From Phenylobacterium sp. (GTDB taxonomy: Bacteria; Pseudomonadota; Alphaproteobacteria; Caulobacterales; Caulobacteraceae), in contig NZ_JAUXXE010000065.1 of NCBI RefSeq assembly GCF_030681155.1, forward strand, positions 1 to 64,000: 64,000 nucleotides of DNA, read 5' to 3'. The notes beneath the pieces are model-generated. The model was not told the DNA's origin, did no database searches, and was given only the letters and a program-made list of their open reading frames with translations. Shown in pieces: positions 63,409 through 64,000 of the stretch. A program made the translations under genes and the position numbers. The first letter of the stretch is position 1. Every line of letters begins with the position of its first letter.

Positions 63409-64000
63409 ATGCTCATCTGGATCGCCCTTACGGCGCTGTTGTTGTTCTCAGCCGCCACCTACATGGCCGCCCGGCGCAAGGCTGTGGCCGCCACGGGTGG
63501 CAAGCCCGTCCTCCTGCACTCGCTGCCCGGTTACTATGGCAGCTATGCAGCGCTCTGGGTCGGCGCCCCCGCCGCCCTGCTGATCTTGTTGTTCGCCATG
63601 TTCGGCGGCCGGATGGAGGAGGCGCTGTTGCGCGCCGATCCGCCCGCGGCGGTCCAGGCGCTGACCGCCCCGCAGCAGGACGTCTTCTTCGACGACGCCC
63701 GCGCCATCGCCCACGGCGGCCAGCCTAGCGAGACCATTTACGAAGGCGATCTGAAGACCGCCCTGGACGCCAAGGCGGCCAAGGCCGCTCACCTGCAGAA
63801 CCTCATCCAGTACGGCTCGGTGGCGCTCGGCGCCCTTTTGGCCCTGGCTGGGATCATGATCGCCTATCCGCGCATCGGCCCGCAGTTCCGCGCCCGCAAC
63901 AAGGTGGAAGGCTGGATCGCCGGCCTGTTCATCGCCTGCTCCGTCACCGCCATCCTGACCACGGCGGGCATTGTCGCCTCGTTGGTCTGGGAAAGCTGGC
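63409..64000 (+). CDS. pstC: Phosphate ABC transporter permease PstC, N-terminal part (cut by window end)
   Basis: The visible 197 residues start MLIWIALTALLLFSAATYMAARRKA, a membrane helix. They continue with two further helices (about 45-63 and 138-154, GAPAALLILLFAMFG and GALLALAGIMIAYP) separated by a soluble loop, then IAGLFIACSVTAILTTAGIVASLV. This long N-terminal extension is typical of PstC in Caulobacterales and other alphaproteobacteria (PstC_N). The permease core lies beyond the window. Triple Pho box upstream. Confidence 0.9.
   Translation, partial: MLIWIALTALLLFSAATYMAARRKAVAATGGKPVLLHSLPGYYGSYAALWVGAPAALLILLFAMFGGRMEEALLRADPPAAVQALTAPQQDVFFDDARAIAHGGQPSETIYEGDLKTALDAKAAKAAHLQNLIQYGSVALGALLALAGIMIAYPRIGPQFRARNKVEGWIAGLFIACSVTAILTTAGIVASLVWESW

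Noticed and set aside
63179..63409. A 76-codon frame before pstC
   Set aside because: It runs through the triple Pho box and has no coding-like composition; it is more likely leader DNA.

Overview
The window is high-GC, gene-dense DNA from an alphaproteobacterium, most likely Caulobacterales (Caulobacter/Phenylobacterium-like). The main evidence is an RsaD/RsaE-type type I secretion pair beside a long RTX protein, a PhoR kinase near a PstC with the long N-terminal extension, Pho boxes, and many GTG/TTG starts. No plasmid or phage replication genes are visible. The left edge carries an integration scar: a tRNA-Arg-like 3' half fused to a truncated tyrosine recombinase.

Layout. 1-5.5 kb: integrase scar, small metabolic genes, an alpha/beta-hydrolase and a thiolase. 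5.5-8.4 kb: a penicillin-acylase-like enzyme and a lipoprotein. 8.4-12.8 kb: a three-gene signalling operon (response regulator, LysM-FecR protein, CHASE2 histidine kinase). 13-20 kb: hypotheticals, two 2-oxoglutarate dioxygenases, an FkbM methyltransferase, a glycosyltransferase and an MFS carrier. 20-27 kb: a minus-strand glycan-export operon (GHMP sugar kinase, Wzm/Wzt-type ABC exporter, two glycosyltransferases). 27-37.6 kb: two divergent operons built around a roughly 38-residue repeat rich in 'HYL..G..EGR.PHPLF', with glycosyltransferases, a sulfotransferase and a DUF6270 protein. 37.7-43 kb: rsaD-rsaE-like secretion genes and a 624-residue RTX protein containing 49 uninterrupted nonapeptides, closed by a strong terminator. 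43-47.5 kb: another glycosyltransferase, an acetyltransferase, an M23 lipoprotein and a second sulfotransferase. 47.7-52.2 kb: a tightly overlapping CDP-sugar operon (rfbF, rfbG, C-methyltransferase, epimerase, reductase). 52.2-54.5 kb: a TPR O-GlcNAc-transferase-like protein. 54.6-64 kb: a SemiSWEET, sulfate-binding protein, OprO/P-type porin, phoR, a block of unrelated genes with a TonB-receptor remnant, two L,D-transpeptidases, and the start of pstC behind a triple Pho box.

How it fits together (inference). About 32 kb (20-52 kb) looks like one cell-surface programme: make nucleotide sugars, assemble and decorate glycans (sulfate, acetyl and methyl groups), export them through the ABC carrier, and secrete a calcium-binding RTX surface protein that may form or anchor an S-layer. 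Paralogous pairs of three glycosyltransferase types and the three-protein repeat family suggest expansion by duplication. The right end is phosphate/sulfate uptake under Pho control.
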